Shown here: in pieces, positions 26,152 to 35,172 of the stretch
How the letters are laid out: each line of letters begins with the position of its first letter
Position numbering within the stretch: position 1 is the first letter of the stretch
NCBI GenBank assembly: GCA_010672165.1
Contig: JAAHHN010000005.1
Location: 1 to 64,000, forward strand
Length of the DNA: 64,000 nucleotides
Reading direction: 5' to 3'
Source of the DNA: Spirulina sp. SIO3F2
GTDB lineage: Bacteria; Cyanobacteriota; Cyanobacteriia; Cyanobacteriales; Spirulinaceae
Position numbers and translations under genes: made by a program
The notes under the pieces: generated by a model
Told to the model about the DNA's origin: nothing
The model's database searches: none
The model's input: only the letters and a program-made list of their open reading frames with translations

Positions 26152-26691
26152 CTAATTCTCCATTTGCGCTAACACAGCCATCACTTCATCACACCAATCA
26201 ATCCAGCTCTCCTCATAGCGAATGCCTCGTCGCAACGTCAGGTAGCGGAACTGTTCAGCTGATGTTGGCTCCGATGCCCCCAAAAAGCACTGCTCCATTG
26301 CGTGATAGTCCGATAACTGGCGCTCGTGCAGGTGACGACGATGTTTGAGTTCTTGGTGCAGTAAGTCTCTGGGTAGATAGGGCCCCGCGAGTACCTTGAC
26401 TAAGAGGTCTTCCCGAATCGGTGTGGGTTCACTCGGTTCAGCAAACCAACGGAGGAGTTCCGTTTCCCCGACAGGGGTCAGTTCATAGATTTTTTTATCA
26501 GGTTTACCGGCCTGGGGAATACTCTGATGGGTCACCCAACCTTGCTTCGCCATTTTGCCCAGTTCTCGATAAATCTGCTGTTGGCTGGCCTTCCAATAAC
26601 AACTGATATCCTCCTCAAAGCGTTTGCTGATGTCGTAGCCGCTAGCAGGGCTATAGGAGAGGAGGGTCAGAATTGTGTGGGCAAGAGCCAT
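26152..26691 (-). CDS. PadR family transcriptional regulator
   Basis: 179 residues from the preferred start (MALAHTILTLLSYSPASGYD); an ATG ten codons upstream would put the start inside the palindrome described below. N-terminal winged helix ~1-85 (SGYDISKRFEEDISCYWKAS, YRELGKMAKQGWV) and a C-terminal helical dimerisation region (Vir_act_alpha_C type; YLTLRRGIRYEESWIDW). PadR proteins repress efflux or detoxification genes and release DNA on ligand binding. It is divergent from the adaptor gene of an RND efflux system with palindromic sites between, so repression of both is likely. Confidence 0.9.
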   Translation of the reverse strand: MALAHTILTLLSYSPASGYDISKRFEEDISCYWKASQQQIYRELGKMAKQGWVTHQSIPQAGKPDKKIYELTPVGETELLRWFAEPSEPTPIREDLLVKVLAGPYLPRDLLHQELKHRRHLHERQLSDYHAMEQCFLGASEPTSAEQFRYLTLRRGIRYEESWIDWCDEVMAVLAQMEN

Positions 26692-26710
26692 GAACGAAAA
26701 ATTTATTGAC

Positions 26711-26730
26711 ATATTCAACAAGTTGAGTAT
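26711..26730. promoter_or_regulatory. palindromic operator candidate for the PadR regulator
   Basis: atattcaacaagttgagtat is a 20-base dyad (tcaac-aa-gttga core) in the divergent promoter region. Related half-sites follow: aagttgaatat at 26753-26763 and gggttgaatat at 26797-26807, just before the adaptor start. Confidence 0.6.
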
Positions 26731-26809
26731 AAGCTACAGAGCTATAAACAACAAGTTGAATATCAACAGATTGATTACAACAAACTGTTAACAATGGGTT
26801 GAATATGCC

Positions 26810-28147
26810 ATGACTTCGACTTCTGAACTCGCTCCTACCTGTGTCCCTGCTTTGCCGTCATCAGTGGTGTCTAAGCCGTCACCACAACCTTGGGTACTGT
26901 GGCTCTTGCCCTTAGCGCTATTCCCTACAGGTGTTTTCACTGCTCGACATTCTTTTATTGCCAATGCTGAACCGACACCTTTAGCAACAACACTCTCTGT
27001 TACGACTCAGCCTGCTCAGGCTATCAATTCCTATACTGTCCAACGCACCTATACGGGCGAAATCACTGCCCAACGTACCAGTGAGTTGGGTTTTGAGCGC
27101 TCAGGGACAGTGGTGACGCTCTTGGCGGATGAGGGCGATCGCGTCGCTGCTGGCCAACCTCTGGCCCGTCTCGATATCCGCAATTTGCAAGCCCGCCGCC
27201 AGGAACGGGTTGCTCAACGCGCCCAAGCCCAAGCACAGCTACAAGAGCTACAAAATGGCCCTCGCTCGGAAGATATCAGCGCTGCACAAGCTGCGGTCTG
27301 GGAGTTGGAGCAAGAACTCGAACGGGCTAAGCGTCAGCGCGATCGCCGCCAGTTTCTCTACGACGAGGGAGCGATCGCCTATGAAGACTTTGACGATGCT
27401 GCCTATAATACCGCGATCCTGGAGCAGCGCTTGGCCCGAGCCAAGAGCGACTTGCAGGAGTTAAACAACGGCACTCGCAGCGAGCAAATCATTGCTCAAC
27501 ACGCTCGTGTGCAGCAGCTTGATGCTCAAATCCAAGCTCTTGATGTGGACATCAGTAAAAGTGTGATCTATGCGCCGTTTGCAGGTAAGGTGAGCGATCG
27601 TCCCATTGATGAAGGTGTCGTCGTAGGCAGCGGTGCGACCGTTGTGACGTTAGTGGAGCAAGGCAACCTCGAAGCCCGGATTGGTGTGCCAGAAGATCGC
27701 GTCAGCCAGCTCAAGGTGGGCGGCGCCCAAAAGGTGCAAATCGGCGACAATACCTATCGCGCTACAGTGACTGCCCAGCTCCCGGAGGTGGACGAAACGA
27801 GTCGAACGGTTACAGTGGTGTTGCAACTGCCTGCTGATGTAGCCACCCAGGTCGGTCAAACCGCCCGGCTGCTCTTTGCAGACATCGAACCGACTGATGG
27901 GGTTTGGGTTCCTTCAACAGCTCTGGTTCCAGGCGATCGCGGCTTATGGTCAGTCTATGTGCTTGGGGATGCGAATAATTCCGAAAATAATAGCACCTAT
28001 GCGGTAGCGCGGCGAGATGTGGAGGTGTTGCACACAGAAGGCGATCGCACCTTAGTTCGAGGCACAATTCAGGGTCAGGATCAGGTGATTACTAACGGTA
28101 CGCACCGGGTTGTGACGAGGCAAACGGTTCAGGTTACATCTGAGTGA
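26810..28147 (+). CDS. RND efflux periplasmic adaptor (membrane fusion protein)
   Basis: 445 residues. An N-terminal hydrophobic anchor or signal (~28-45, WVLWLLPLALFPTGVF), a biotinyl-lipoyl half-motif (GERSGTVVTLLADEGDRVAAGQPLARLD-like), a long alpha-helical hairpin (~120-230, rich in Ala, Gln, Arg, Glu), the second lipoyl half (VIYAPFAGKVSDRPIDEGVV), and beta-barrel and membrane-proximal domains. Family role: connects an inner-membrane RND pump to an outer-membrane channel. Its cognate pump is very probably the RND gene at 31868, separated by 3.7 kb of accessory genes. Likely controlled by the divergent PadR regulator. Confidence 0.92.
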   Translation: MTSTSELAPTCVPALPSSVVSKPSPQPWVLWLLPLALFPTGVFTARHSFIANAEPTPLATTLSVTTQPAQAINSYTVQRTYTGEITAQRTSELGFERSGTVVTLLADEGDRVAAGQPLARLDIRNLQARRQERVAQRAQAQAQLQELQNGPRSEDISAAQAAVWELEQELERAKRQRDRRQFLYDEGAIAYEDFDDAAYNTAILEQRLARAKSDLQELNNGTRSEQIIAQHARVQQLDAQIQALDVDISKSVIYAPFAGKVSDRPIDEGVVVGSGATVVTLVEQGNLEARIGVPEDRVSQLKVGGAQKVQIGDNTYRATVTAQLPEVDETSRTVTVVLQLPADVATQVGQTARLLFADIEPTDGVWVPSTALVPGDRGLWSVYVLGDANNSENNSTYAVARRDVEVLHTEGDRTLVRGTIQGQDQVITNGTHRVVTRQTVQVTSE

Positions 28148-28251
28148 GTTTGGCATAATGGAGAACAGTATAAAGGCAAAACTATGATGTTGATGTCTGT
28201 TCAATACTTTGATCTGCTTTTGACACTGAATACTCTAGGAGGTTTGGGGGA

Positions 28252-28869
28252 ATGACGGTTCAAGCTCCACAAAAAGCTTTAAGCTTTGATGAGTTTTTAG
28301 CTTGGTATCCAGAAGATGGTAAACAGTATGAACTTTTAGATGGTGAGATTAGAGAAGTGCGACCGATTGGTGAACATGAAGAAATTGGCGGTTTAATTAC
28401 ACGATGTCTTGACCGTGAAATTGAGCGATTGAACTTGCCCTATATCATTCCTAAAACCTGTTGTGTCAAACCCCTTGCACCCACTGAAGGTTATGTCCCT
28501 GATGTAATTGTGCTCGATCGCCGTGCTTTGCGTCTCGAACCGTTATGGCGAGAGGCCTCAACCATTACTCAAGGGAAGTCTGCAAAGCTCGTCGTTGAGG
28601 TGGTCAGCACTAATTGGCATAATGATTATGCCCGTAAGCTTGAAGAGTATGAGCTGTTGGAGATGCCGGAATATTGGATTGTGGATTATCGAGCATTAGG
28701 GGGACGACGCTATATTGGGACACCAAAAAATCCTGTGGTGACAGTCTACTGCTTAGAAAATAATGAATATGTCATGGAGCAATTTCGAGGACAGGATGTG
28801 ATCCAGTCTCGTGTTTTTTCAGAATTGAAAATCACAGCAGAATCTATTTTGACTTTGCCAGAGTTTTAA
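28252..28869 (+). CDS. Uma2 family endonuclease (DUF820)
   Basis: 205 residues. Strong ribosome site aggaggt at 28237-28243, eight bases before the ATG. Uma2 core visible: SFDEFLAWYPEDGKQYELLDGEI, YVPDVIVLDRR, AKLVVEVVSTNWHNDYARKL with catalytic-type Asp/Glu/Lys, and MPEYWIVDYRAL. Biological substrate unknown. Only distantly similar to the Uma2 gene at 10882. Followed after five bases by a DUF4058 gene in the same orientation. Confidence 0.92.
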   Translation: MTVQAPQKALSFDEFLAWYPEDGKQYELLDGEIREVRPIGEHEEIGGLITRCLDREIERLNLPYIIPKTCCVKPLAPTEGYVPDVIVLDRRALRLEPLWREASTITQGKSAKLVVEVVSTNWHNDYARKLEEYELLEMPEYWIVDYRALGGRRYIGTPKNPVVTVYCLENNEYVMEQFRGQDVIQSRVFSELKITAESILTLPEF

Positions 28870-28874
28870 GCGTC

Positions 28875-29642
28875 ATGACCTACCCATTACCTGGTATGAA
28901 TCCTTATCTTGAGCAATCTGAGCAGTGGCCAACGGTTCATAATCGTTTGATTGTGGCGATCGCGGATTTTCTCACACCGTTACTAATTCCTAAATATCAG
29001 GTGGATATTGATAAACGAGTTTATGAGGTGACGGGTTTAAATACACTGCTAGTGGGTCGGCCGGATGTAACTGTGCAACAGTCTCGACAGCCTGTGATGC
29101 GTTCAGATTCTTCTGATACAGCAGTTGCTGTTGCATCTGCACCCATCCAGGTTACTTTGCCAACGAATGAGGAAGTACGTGAAGCTTATTTAGAAGTAAA
29201 GGATACAGCGACCCAAAAAGTCGTGACAGCGATCGAAATTTTGTCGCCCATAAATAAGCGAGGTGAGGGGCGACAGAAGTATCTCACTAAGCGGCAGAAA
29301 ATTCTGGCGAGTCGAACCAATTTGGTAGAAATTGACCTATTACTTCAGAGGAAGTCCATGCCGTTGGCTGAGGCGGATCTGAAAAGTCAATATCGCATTT
29401 TGGTCAGTCGTGACCATCAACGACCAAAAGCAGATTTATATGCCTTTGGGGTGCGCGATCGCATCCCTGATATTCCGTTGCCATTAACTCCAAATGATCC
29501 AGAGCCAGTAGTGGAGTTACAGATGTTGTTGGAGGATGTGTATGGGCGATCGGGTTATGAATATTTTTTAGATTATCAGGAGGATCTAAATATCTTCTTA
29601 GAAGAGGAGGATCGAAAATGGCTCAAAAGTAAGGTTATCTAA
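28875..29642 (+). CDS. DUF4058 family protein
   Basis: 255 residues. Typical DUF4058 opening PLPGMNPYLEQSEQWPTVH, then VYEVTGLNTLLVGRPDV, YLEVKDTATQKVVTAIEILS (which recalls a restriction-endonuclease-like Asp/Glu-x-Lys strand) and KRGEGRQKYLTKRQKIL. The family is common in cyanobacteria and planctomycetes, often beside Uma2-type genes, and has no proven function. Here it follows a Uma2 gene by five bases, probably co-transcribed. Confidence 0.92.
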   Translation: MTYPLPGMNPYLEQSEQWPTVHNRLIVAIADFLTPLLIPKYQVDIDKRVYEVTGLNTLLVGRPDVTVQQSRQPVMRSDSSDTAVAVASAPIQVTLPTNEEVREAYLEVKDTATQKVVTAIEILSPINKRGEGRQKYLTKRQKILASRTNLVEIDLLLQRKSMPLAEADLKSQYRILVSRDHQRPKADLYAFGVRDRIPDIPLPLTPNDPEPVVELQMLLEDVYGRSGYEYFLDYQEDLNIFLEEEDRKWLKSKVI

Positions 29643-29680
29643 GAATAGATTAGATATTTGAAAGGTAAAAAGTAGATATC

Positions 29681-29917
29681 ATGGTCATTCAACTCAGTCC
29701 AAAACAAGAAGATCTGGTCAATGCTTAAATTGAAAAGGGGAATTTTAAATTTACTAATGAAGTCGTGACGGTGGCTTTACATTTGCTGGAAAAGCTCCAG
29801 GATAAACATGCAGAGTAGATTAAAGAAATTCGCAAAAAAGTTCAATCGGCAATGATTCGGATAGAGCATAGTGACGGCATTGATGGAGAAAAACAAATCA
29901 AGTTTACAACAACTTGA
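29681..29917 (+). pseudogene. ParD-like antitoxin pseudogene with two in-frame stops
   Basis: Reading from ATG 29681 gives a ParD/CopG-type pattern (MVIQLSPKQEDLVNA, then IEKGNFKFTNEVVTVALHLL, then IKEIRKKVQSAM) broken by TAA at 29726-29728 and TAG at 29816-29818 in the same frame, ending at TGA 29915-29917. No frameshift is needed. A matching RelE/ParE toxin gene is not present downstream. A decayed antitoxin is the simplest reading. Confidence 0.75.
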
Positions 29918-29980
29918 TAAAGCAAAAGAAATGGAGGATGTTCAACAGCCCTCTGCTCAATCTTAAAAAAGGAGGATATT

Positions 29981-30229
29981 ATGAGTCTTATAATTACAGA
30001 TGATATCATTCAAGCCAGCCAGCTTAATACTGAGGAATTTCGTCAAGAAATTGCCCTGAATCTTTTTCATTCTGGTCATCTTACCCTTGGCTATGCAAGC
30101 CAACTTGCACAAGTTTCAGTTAATACATTCCGTCAGCTACTCAGAGAAAGAAATATTCCGCTCTATAGTTATGATGTTGAAGATCTTGAGCTTGATCTAA
30201 AAAACCTTAAGGCACTGGGGCGATTATGA
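29981..30229 (+). CDS. UPF0175 family antitoxin-like protein
   Basis: 82 residues; strong ribosome site aaggagg at 29969-29975. The family helix-turn-helix-like core is visible: FRQEIALNLFHSGHLTLGYA, then SQLAQVSVNTFRQLLRERNI. UPF0175 proteins are paired with DUF3368 PIN-domain proteins across cyanobacteria and are presumed antitoxins. The stop overlaps the start of the PIN gene by four bases (ATGA), so the pair is translated together. Confidence 0.9.
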   Translation: MSLIITDDIIQASQLNTEEFRQEIALNLFHSGHLTLGYASQLAQVSVNTFRQLLRERNIPLYSYDVEDLELDLKNLKALGRL

Positions 30230-30720
30230 TCATCATCAGTGACACTTCAGTGATAACGAACTTGGCAGCTATTGAGCACTTACATTTACTGCCAAAATTG
30301 TACGGACAAGTTATGATTCCAGACACAGTCTATCATGAGCTAGCTGATGTGGAACCCCCAGAGCCGGGTACTCGTGAAGTTCAAACTGAATCCTGGTTTA
30401 GCATTTGCTCAGCGACTCAGCACGAGTTAGTTGACCGTCTTCAACGTGAAGCAAGGCTAGACCGAGGAGAATCTGAAGCGATCGCTTTAGCCCTAGAGTT
30501 AAACGCTGATTTGCTGTTGATTGATGAAAGACGAGGACGGCAAGAAGCGAATCGCCTCGGTTTAAAAATTACGGGATTACTCGGCGTTTTAATAGAAGCG
30601 AAGCAGAAACGTTTAATTTCTGCTATTAAGCCACTGATGAATTCACTCCAACAGACATCCAGGTTTAGGATTTCACCTGCACTCTATCAAAAAATATTGG
30701 AGATCACAGATGAAAGTTAG
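30226..30720 (+). CDS. DUF3368 PIN-domain toxin-like nuclease
   Basis: 164 residues. PIN-domain acidic residues are in place: Asp6 in IISDTSVITNLA, Glu in VYHELAD, the DRGESEAIALA segment, and LLIDERRGR near the C-terminal end of the fold. Known for the family: metal-dependent RNase, partner of UPF0175. Four-base overlap with the antitoxin gene upstream and 11-base overlap with the membrane protein downstream. Target RNA unknown. Confidence 0.92.
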   Translation: MIIISDTSVITNLAAIEHLHLLPKLYGQVMIPDTVYHELADVEPPEPGTREVQTESWFSICSATQHELVDRLQREARLDRGESEAIALALELNADLLLIDERRGRQEANRLGLKITGLLGVLIEAKQKRLISAIKPLMNSLQQTSRFRISPALYQKILEITDES

Positions 30721-31117
30721 CTTAAAAAATTTGATCTCTCCCGAGCCATTACTGTGGTTCCTTGCGATCAACGTTCTGGTTTCGATCGCGCACTATATCC
30801 ACAATATGGTTTTTCTTCCCGAATATCATGAGCCTGCTTGGATTACACCGACGCTGATCGATTCGTTGTGGTTTGTGATGACACCATTTGGGTTAGTGGG
30901 GTATTGGCTCTATTGTCGAGGAAAATTACAGGCTGCGAAGACATCACTATTTGTCTATTGTGCTTTGAGTTCGTTGGTGTTGGGGCATTATGTAATTACA
31001 CCAATTTGGACACTATCACTCACGATTAATCTAATGATTTGGGCAGAGGCGATCGCAGCTTCAATTCTTTCTGTCTATGTATATTCATTCCCTAAACCAA
31101 AAAATTCCGATCTGTAG
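30710..31117 (+). CDS. four-pass membrane protein, unknown function
   Basis: 135 residues with four hydrophobic segments (about 13-32, 48-68, 78-98, 106-126). HYIHNMVFLPEYHEPAWI lies in the first loop. Not recognised. It overlaps the PIN gene by 11 bases, so it may be co-expressed with the toxin-antitoxin pair without being part of it. Confidence 0.7.
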   Translation: MKVSLKNLISPEPLLWFLAINVLVSIAHYIHNMVFLPEYHEPAWITPTLIDSLWFVMTPFGLVGYWLYCRGKLQAAKTSLFVYCALSSLVLGHYVITPIWTLSLTINLMIWAEAIAASILSVYVYSFPKPKNSDL

Positions 31118-31201
31118 GTTGGGTTGACGATGAGGAAACCCAACAGTATTAACTCTTTACTCAATCCTGATTGTTAGGTTTCGTGCCTCAACCCAACCTA
31201 C
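31114..31201. repeat. inverted-repeat element (gtaggttgggttga)
   Basis: Perfect 14-base arms gtaggttgggttga (31114-31127) and tcaacccaacctac (31188-31201), with an inner gaaacccaac. This interspersed sequence type is familiar from many cyanobacterial genomes. It also lies where the convergent transcripts of two membrane proteins meet. Confidence 0.75.
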
Positions 31202-31204
31202 AAC

Positions 31205-31831
31205 CTACCAGTCATCATTACTATCGAATGATTTCACAGAAAATCTCTCTTGCTCTTTTTTTGATTGGCGTAACGAGTCCAAGAACAGTACAAGGCTTAA
31301 AAAACATGCAGTCACAGAGAGTCCGACAACCTCTTTTGGAAAACCTGCCCAAATAAATAAGATCAATACAGCAACAGAAGTAACAAGGGTTTTGAGGTAG
31401 AACGTTTTTGCATTATCTCTTCTTGATTCCCTTGCCCAATCCAGAAGAATTAATGGATAGAGAAAGCAGATGAGTAGGAAAAGACATAGAAAAATCTTGA
31501 GTGAGCTTATGAGAATCAGTAAAAGAGCAATGCGAATTGGATAGCCAAACGGCAGAAACTTTATATTCTGTTCTTTCTGTGGCTTTAAGCATACGGCTAT
31601 CCCTGTTACCACAAACAGAAATGCTATAGGAATCACGACAAAAGCCAGGAAAAAAAACATTAATCCTCCCGCATCACTAGATTCAGCGGCTATTTCTGCT
31701 GCTTCTGCCTGAACTGAAAGAATGCCACGAACAGACCAATAGCCCAGAGACGCGCCCAAGATGATATTCAGCCAACCGAGAGAAGCATTACTCAACCCAA
31801 CTTTGATATTGCGTAACCTCATTCTGACCAT
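31205..31831 (-). CDS. multi-pass membrane protein, unknown function
   Basis: 208 residues with about five or six hydrophobic stretches (roughly 17-38, 55-78, 98-128, 145-165, 170-185) and a charged C-terminus (RQSKKEQERFSVKSFDSNDD). No recognised family. Encoded opposite to the efflux genes on both sides, which means the adaptor and pump can no longer be one transcript. Confidence 0.65.
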   Translation of the reverse strand: MVRMRLRNIKVGLSNASLGWLNIILGASLGYWSVRGILSVQAEAAEIAAESSDAGGLMFFFLAFVVIPIAFLFVVTGIAVCLKPQKEQNIKFLPFGYPIRIALLLILISSLKIFLCLFLLICFLYPLILLDWARESRRDNAKTFYLKTLVTSVAVLILFIWAGFPKEVVGLSVTACFLSLVLFLDSLRQSKKEQERFSVKSFDSNDDW

Positions 31832-31867
31832 ACCCCCTGAAGTTCTCCGCCCATCCTAACAACACTC

Positions 31868-34800
31868 ATGCTCTTCTACCGCAATCGCCAACTCCTCATC
31901 CTCTCCCTCCTGCTAATAATCGTGTGGGGACTCTCCTCCTTCTTCACCATCCCCCGCATGGAAGACCCCGAGCTGACCCAACGCTACGGCACAATCACCA
32001 CTTTCTTCCCTGGCGCGACCCCCGAACGGGTTGAAAGCCTGGTGACAGAAAAAATTGAACAGGAACTTTTTGAACTCGAAGAAATCGACACGATCGAATC
32101 CACCTCCAGCACCGGGATCTCGATTATTGGCGTTGAACTCAAAGAAGTGATTGTCGATGTTGACCCCATCTGGTCGAAAGTCCGCAGCAAACTGGATGAT
32201 GTGACGCCCGAACTGCCCCCCGGTGCGAGCGACCCCGAATACGAAGCAGGCGACCCCAGCGCCAGCGCCCTGATTGCAGCCTTAACCTGGGAACTGGAAA
32301 GCACTCCCAACCATACAATCTTGCAACGCCTCGCCGAAGGTCTCGAAGACCAACTGCGGGCTATCCCTGGTACGGATAAAGTGGAGATTTTTGGCGCACC
32401 GGAAGAAGAAATCCGGGTTGAGATTAATCCCACCGACCTGGCTCGGCTGGGGCTAACAGCGCAAAATCTGGCGGGCCAAATCCGTGCCAGTGATGCAAAA
32501 GTGGCAGCAGGACAGTTCCGCAGCGGTGACACTGAATTACTGCTGGAAGTGGACAGCGAACTGGGCTCCCTGGAACGGGTACGGCACATTCCCATTCAGC
32601 TTAGTGATGAGGGGCAAACCACCCGCTTGGGGGATATCGCCACGGTGAGCAAAGGGGTTGAAGACCCCGCTACTGAGCTGGCGCTTGTGGATGGTCACGC
32701 TGCGATCGCCCTCTCGGCCACCGTCGAATCGGACTATCGTGTCGATCTCTGGGCGCAGGATGCCCGCGTCACCCTAGAGCAATACAGTGCTAACCTTTCT
32801 GACGGTATCGGTTTGGTAACGATTCTTGACCAGAGCCAATACGTCAAACAACGCCTGGATGGGGTGATCTTTAATCTATTGTTGGGGTCGGGTTTGGTGA
32901 TCGCGGTTTCCCTGCTAATGCTGGGCTGGAAGTCGGCGCTAATTGTCGGCTCGGCGCTACCTCTAGCTACCCTGATGGTGTTTGGCTGTATGAATGTTTT
33001 GGGGATTCCGCTGCATCAGATGTCGGTGACGGGCATCATTATTGCTCTCGGGCTGCTGATTGATAACGCGATCGTAGTGGTGGATGAGGTGCAGATCCGG
33101 TTGCGAGAGGGGCTAGCACCGGGTAAAGCCGTGGCGGCGACCGTTAAGCATTTGCTAATTCCGCTGCTGGCTTCGACGCTGACTACGGTGCTGGCGTTTA
33201 TCCCCATCGCCACTTCACCCGGCGGCACGGGCGAATTTATTGGCGCGATCGGCTCGACCGTGATCCTAGCGTTGATCAGTTCCCTATTTTTATCCCTGAC
33301 GATTATCGTCTCCCTAGTGGGGCTGCTCCATCGCTGGCAGCCGTTTTCGACCCAATGGCAATGGTTGCAAGCAGGGTTCGGGAATGCAGCACTGGCGCAG
33401 ATTTATGCCACCACACTCGATCGCCTCTTCCGCCGTCCCTGGCTCACCATTGGTCTGGCGCTGATTATCCCAGTCTTTGGCTTTACTCAATTCGCTAGCC
33501 TCGAACAGCAGTTTTTTCCACCTACGAACCGGGATCAGTTCCAAATTGAGTTTGAACTGCCCGCCCAGACAGCGATCGCGGAAACCCAACGGCAAATCAG
33601 CCAAGCGCGGGAGATTATTCGAAACCATCCCCAGGTGGCTGAAGTGCAATGGTTCCTGGGCAAAAGTGCGCCCGCGTTTTTCTATAACGTGGTGGCTAAT
33701 CGGGAGAATGCCCCCAACTATGCCCAAGGGATTGTCCAACTCAGCGATACCCGCAATCTGCGGGGCACGATTCAAACCCTACAAACGGAGTTAGATGCAG
33801 CTTTTCCCGCTGCTCAAGTTCTGGTGCGCCAACTTGAACAAGGCCCGCCTTTCGACGCGCCGATTGAGTTGCGGCTCTACGGTTCTGATATGCAGCAGTT
33901 ACGTAGCCTGGGCAATGACCTGCGGGCGGAGTTGATGACGCTGCCGGAGGTGATTCATACTCGGGCTGATCTCACGGAAGCGCTGCCCAAACTGGCCCTT
34001 AATGTAGACGAAGTGCAGGCGCGACGGGTGGGGCTAGATAATGCTGAGATCGCGTCCCAACTCGATAGCATTCTAGAGGGAGCAGTGGGTGGCTCAATCC
34101 TCGAAGCCACCGAGGATATACCCGTGCGGGTGCGAGTGAGTAACAGCACTAGGGGAACCCTCGATCGCGTCGCCTCTCTCGATTTAGTTAATGCTCAAAA
34201 CGCCACAATTCCTTTAGATGCCCTGGCGGATGTAGAGCTGTTGCCCAACTTGGCAACGATCTCCCGCTACAACAGCGAACGCATCAATACAGTGCAAGCT
34301 TTTCTCACGGCGGGATCACTGCCTGCAACAGTGCTAGCAGAATTTGAGCAACGCTTAGAGGCACAGGGTTTTGAGCTACCACCAGGCTATCGCCTGGAAT
34401 ATGGCGGTGAAGCAGATGCCCGAGGCAGCGCGATCGCAAGTCTTTTTTCTACGGTGGGTGTGCTAGCGATCATCATGGCTGCAACGCTGATTCTCTCGTT
34501 TAATTCCTTCAGCTTGGCGGTTGTGATTGGCTCAGTAGCGATCGCCGCAGTCGGGTTAGCAACTTTTGCGCTGTGGCTGTTCAATTCTCTGTTCGGTTTC
34601 ACCGCGATCCTGGGCACGTTGGGGCTGATTGGTTTGGCGATTAATGATTCGATTGTGGTCTTAGCGGCGTTGCGAGAGCATCCCGAAGCGCGGCTCGGGG
34701 ATTGGCGAGCCACAGCCCAGGTGGTGTTTAAGTCCACACGCCATGTGTTGGCGACAACGGTCACGACCATCACCGGATTTATTCCCCTATTGCTTGACCC

Positions 34801-34978
34801 GACTGGATTTTGGCCCCCGTTGGCGATCGCGATCGCGGGGGGTCTGGGTGGGGCAACCCTCTTAGCACTTTATTATGTGCCAGCGGTACATATTTTGCTC
34901 AATCGGCCCAAGCATAAGCCTGTGCAACGAGAGCAGAATAGGGTGATGTCTTTAGAGTTGGAAACTCCCGTGGTTTAG
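31868..34978 (+). CDS. RND family efflux pump (AcrB/HAE1 type)
   Basis: 1036 residues, the usual RND length, with 12 membrane helices and two large periplasmic loops. Recognisable features: N-terminal RNRQLLILSLLLIIVWGLSS, porter-domain FPGATPERVESLVTEKIE, and the fourth-helix proton relay region GLLIDNAIVVVDEV, where the second Asp of the AcrB Asp-Asp pair is Asn. The second half carries GLIGLAINDSIVVLAAL at the equivalent position. Works with the adaptor at 26810; no outer-membrane TolC-like gene is in the window. Substrate unknown. Confidence 0.94.
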   Translation: MLFYRNRQLLILSLLLIIVWGLSSFFTIPRMEDPELTQRYGTITTFFPGATPERVESLVTEKIEQELFELEEIDTIESTSSTGISIIGVELKEVIVDVDPIWSKVRSKLDDVTPELPPGASDPEYEAGDPSASALIAALTWELESTPNHTILQRLAEGLEDQLRAIPGTDKVEIFGAPEEEIRVEINPTDLARLGLTAQNLAGQIRASDAKVAAGQFRSGDTELLLEVDSELGSLERVRHIPIQLSDEGQTTRLGDIATVSKGVEDPATELALVDGHAAIALSATVESDYRVDLWAQDARVTLEQYSANLSDGIGLVTILDQSQYVKQRLDGVIFNLLLGSGLVIAVSLLMLGWKSALIVGSALPLATLMVFGCMNVLGIPLHQMSVTGIIIALGLLIDNAIVVVDEVQIRLREGLAPGKAVAATVKHLLIPLLASTLTTVLAFIPIATSPGGTGEFIGAIGSTVILALISSLFLSLTIIVSLVGLLHRWQPFSTQWQWLQAGFGNAALAQIYATTLDRLFRRPWLTIGLALIIPVFGFTQFASLEQQFFPPTNRDQFQIEFELPAQTAIAETQRQISQAREIIRNHPQVAEVQWFLGKSAPAFFYNVVANRENAPNYAQGIVQLSDTRNLRGTIQTLQTELDAAFPAAQVLVRQLEQGPPFDAPIELRLYGSDMQQLRSLGNDLRAELMTLPEVIHTRADLTEALPKLALNVDEVQARRVGLDNAEIASQLDSILEGAVGGSILEATEDIPVRVRVSNSTRGTLDRVASLDLVNAQNATIPLDALADVELLPNLATISRYNSERINTVQAFLTAGSLPATVLAEFEQRLEAQGFELPPGYRLEYGGEADARGSAIASLFSTVGVLAIIMAATLILSFNSFSLAVVIGSVAIAAVGLATFALWLFNSLFGFTAILGTLGLIGLAINDSIVVLAALREHPEARLGDWRATAQVVFKSTRHVLATTVTTITGFIPLLLDPTGFWPPLAIAIAGGLGGATLLALYYVPAVHILLNRPKHKPVQREQNRVMSLELETPVV

Positions 34979-35028
34979 CGTTGATAAAAATGAGAATTCT
35001 GTAATTCAAGAGGTCTGAACTCAAGTAT

Positions 35029-35148
35029 ATGTTCAAAATTATTCCCAAAATTCCGCTCTGGAAGCTGAAGGGTTTGGGTCAGCCTTCACCGTTTTTTACT
35101 CCGGATGGTGAACCTCTTCGCCAGCCAACTATTGTCAATTCTCAATAA
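35029..35148 (+). CDS. possible small protein, 39 residues
   Basis: ATG to TAA frame encoding MFKIIPKIPLWKLKGLG followed by a Pro-rich tail. Only a poorly spaced aagagg lies upstream. Composition is plausible but there is no other support. Confidence 0.25.
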   Translation: MFKIIPKIPLWKLKGLGQPSPFFTPDGEPLRQPTIVNSQ

Positions 35149-35172
35149 TTTACTATAAGCAAGCATCAAATT

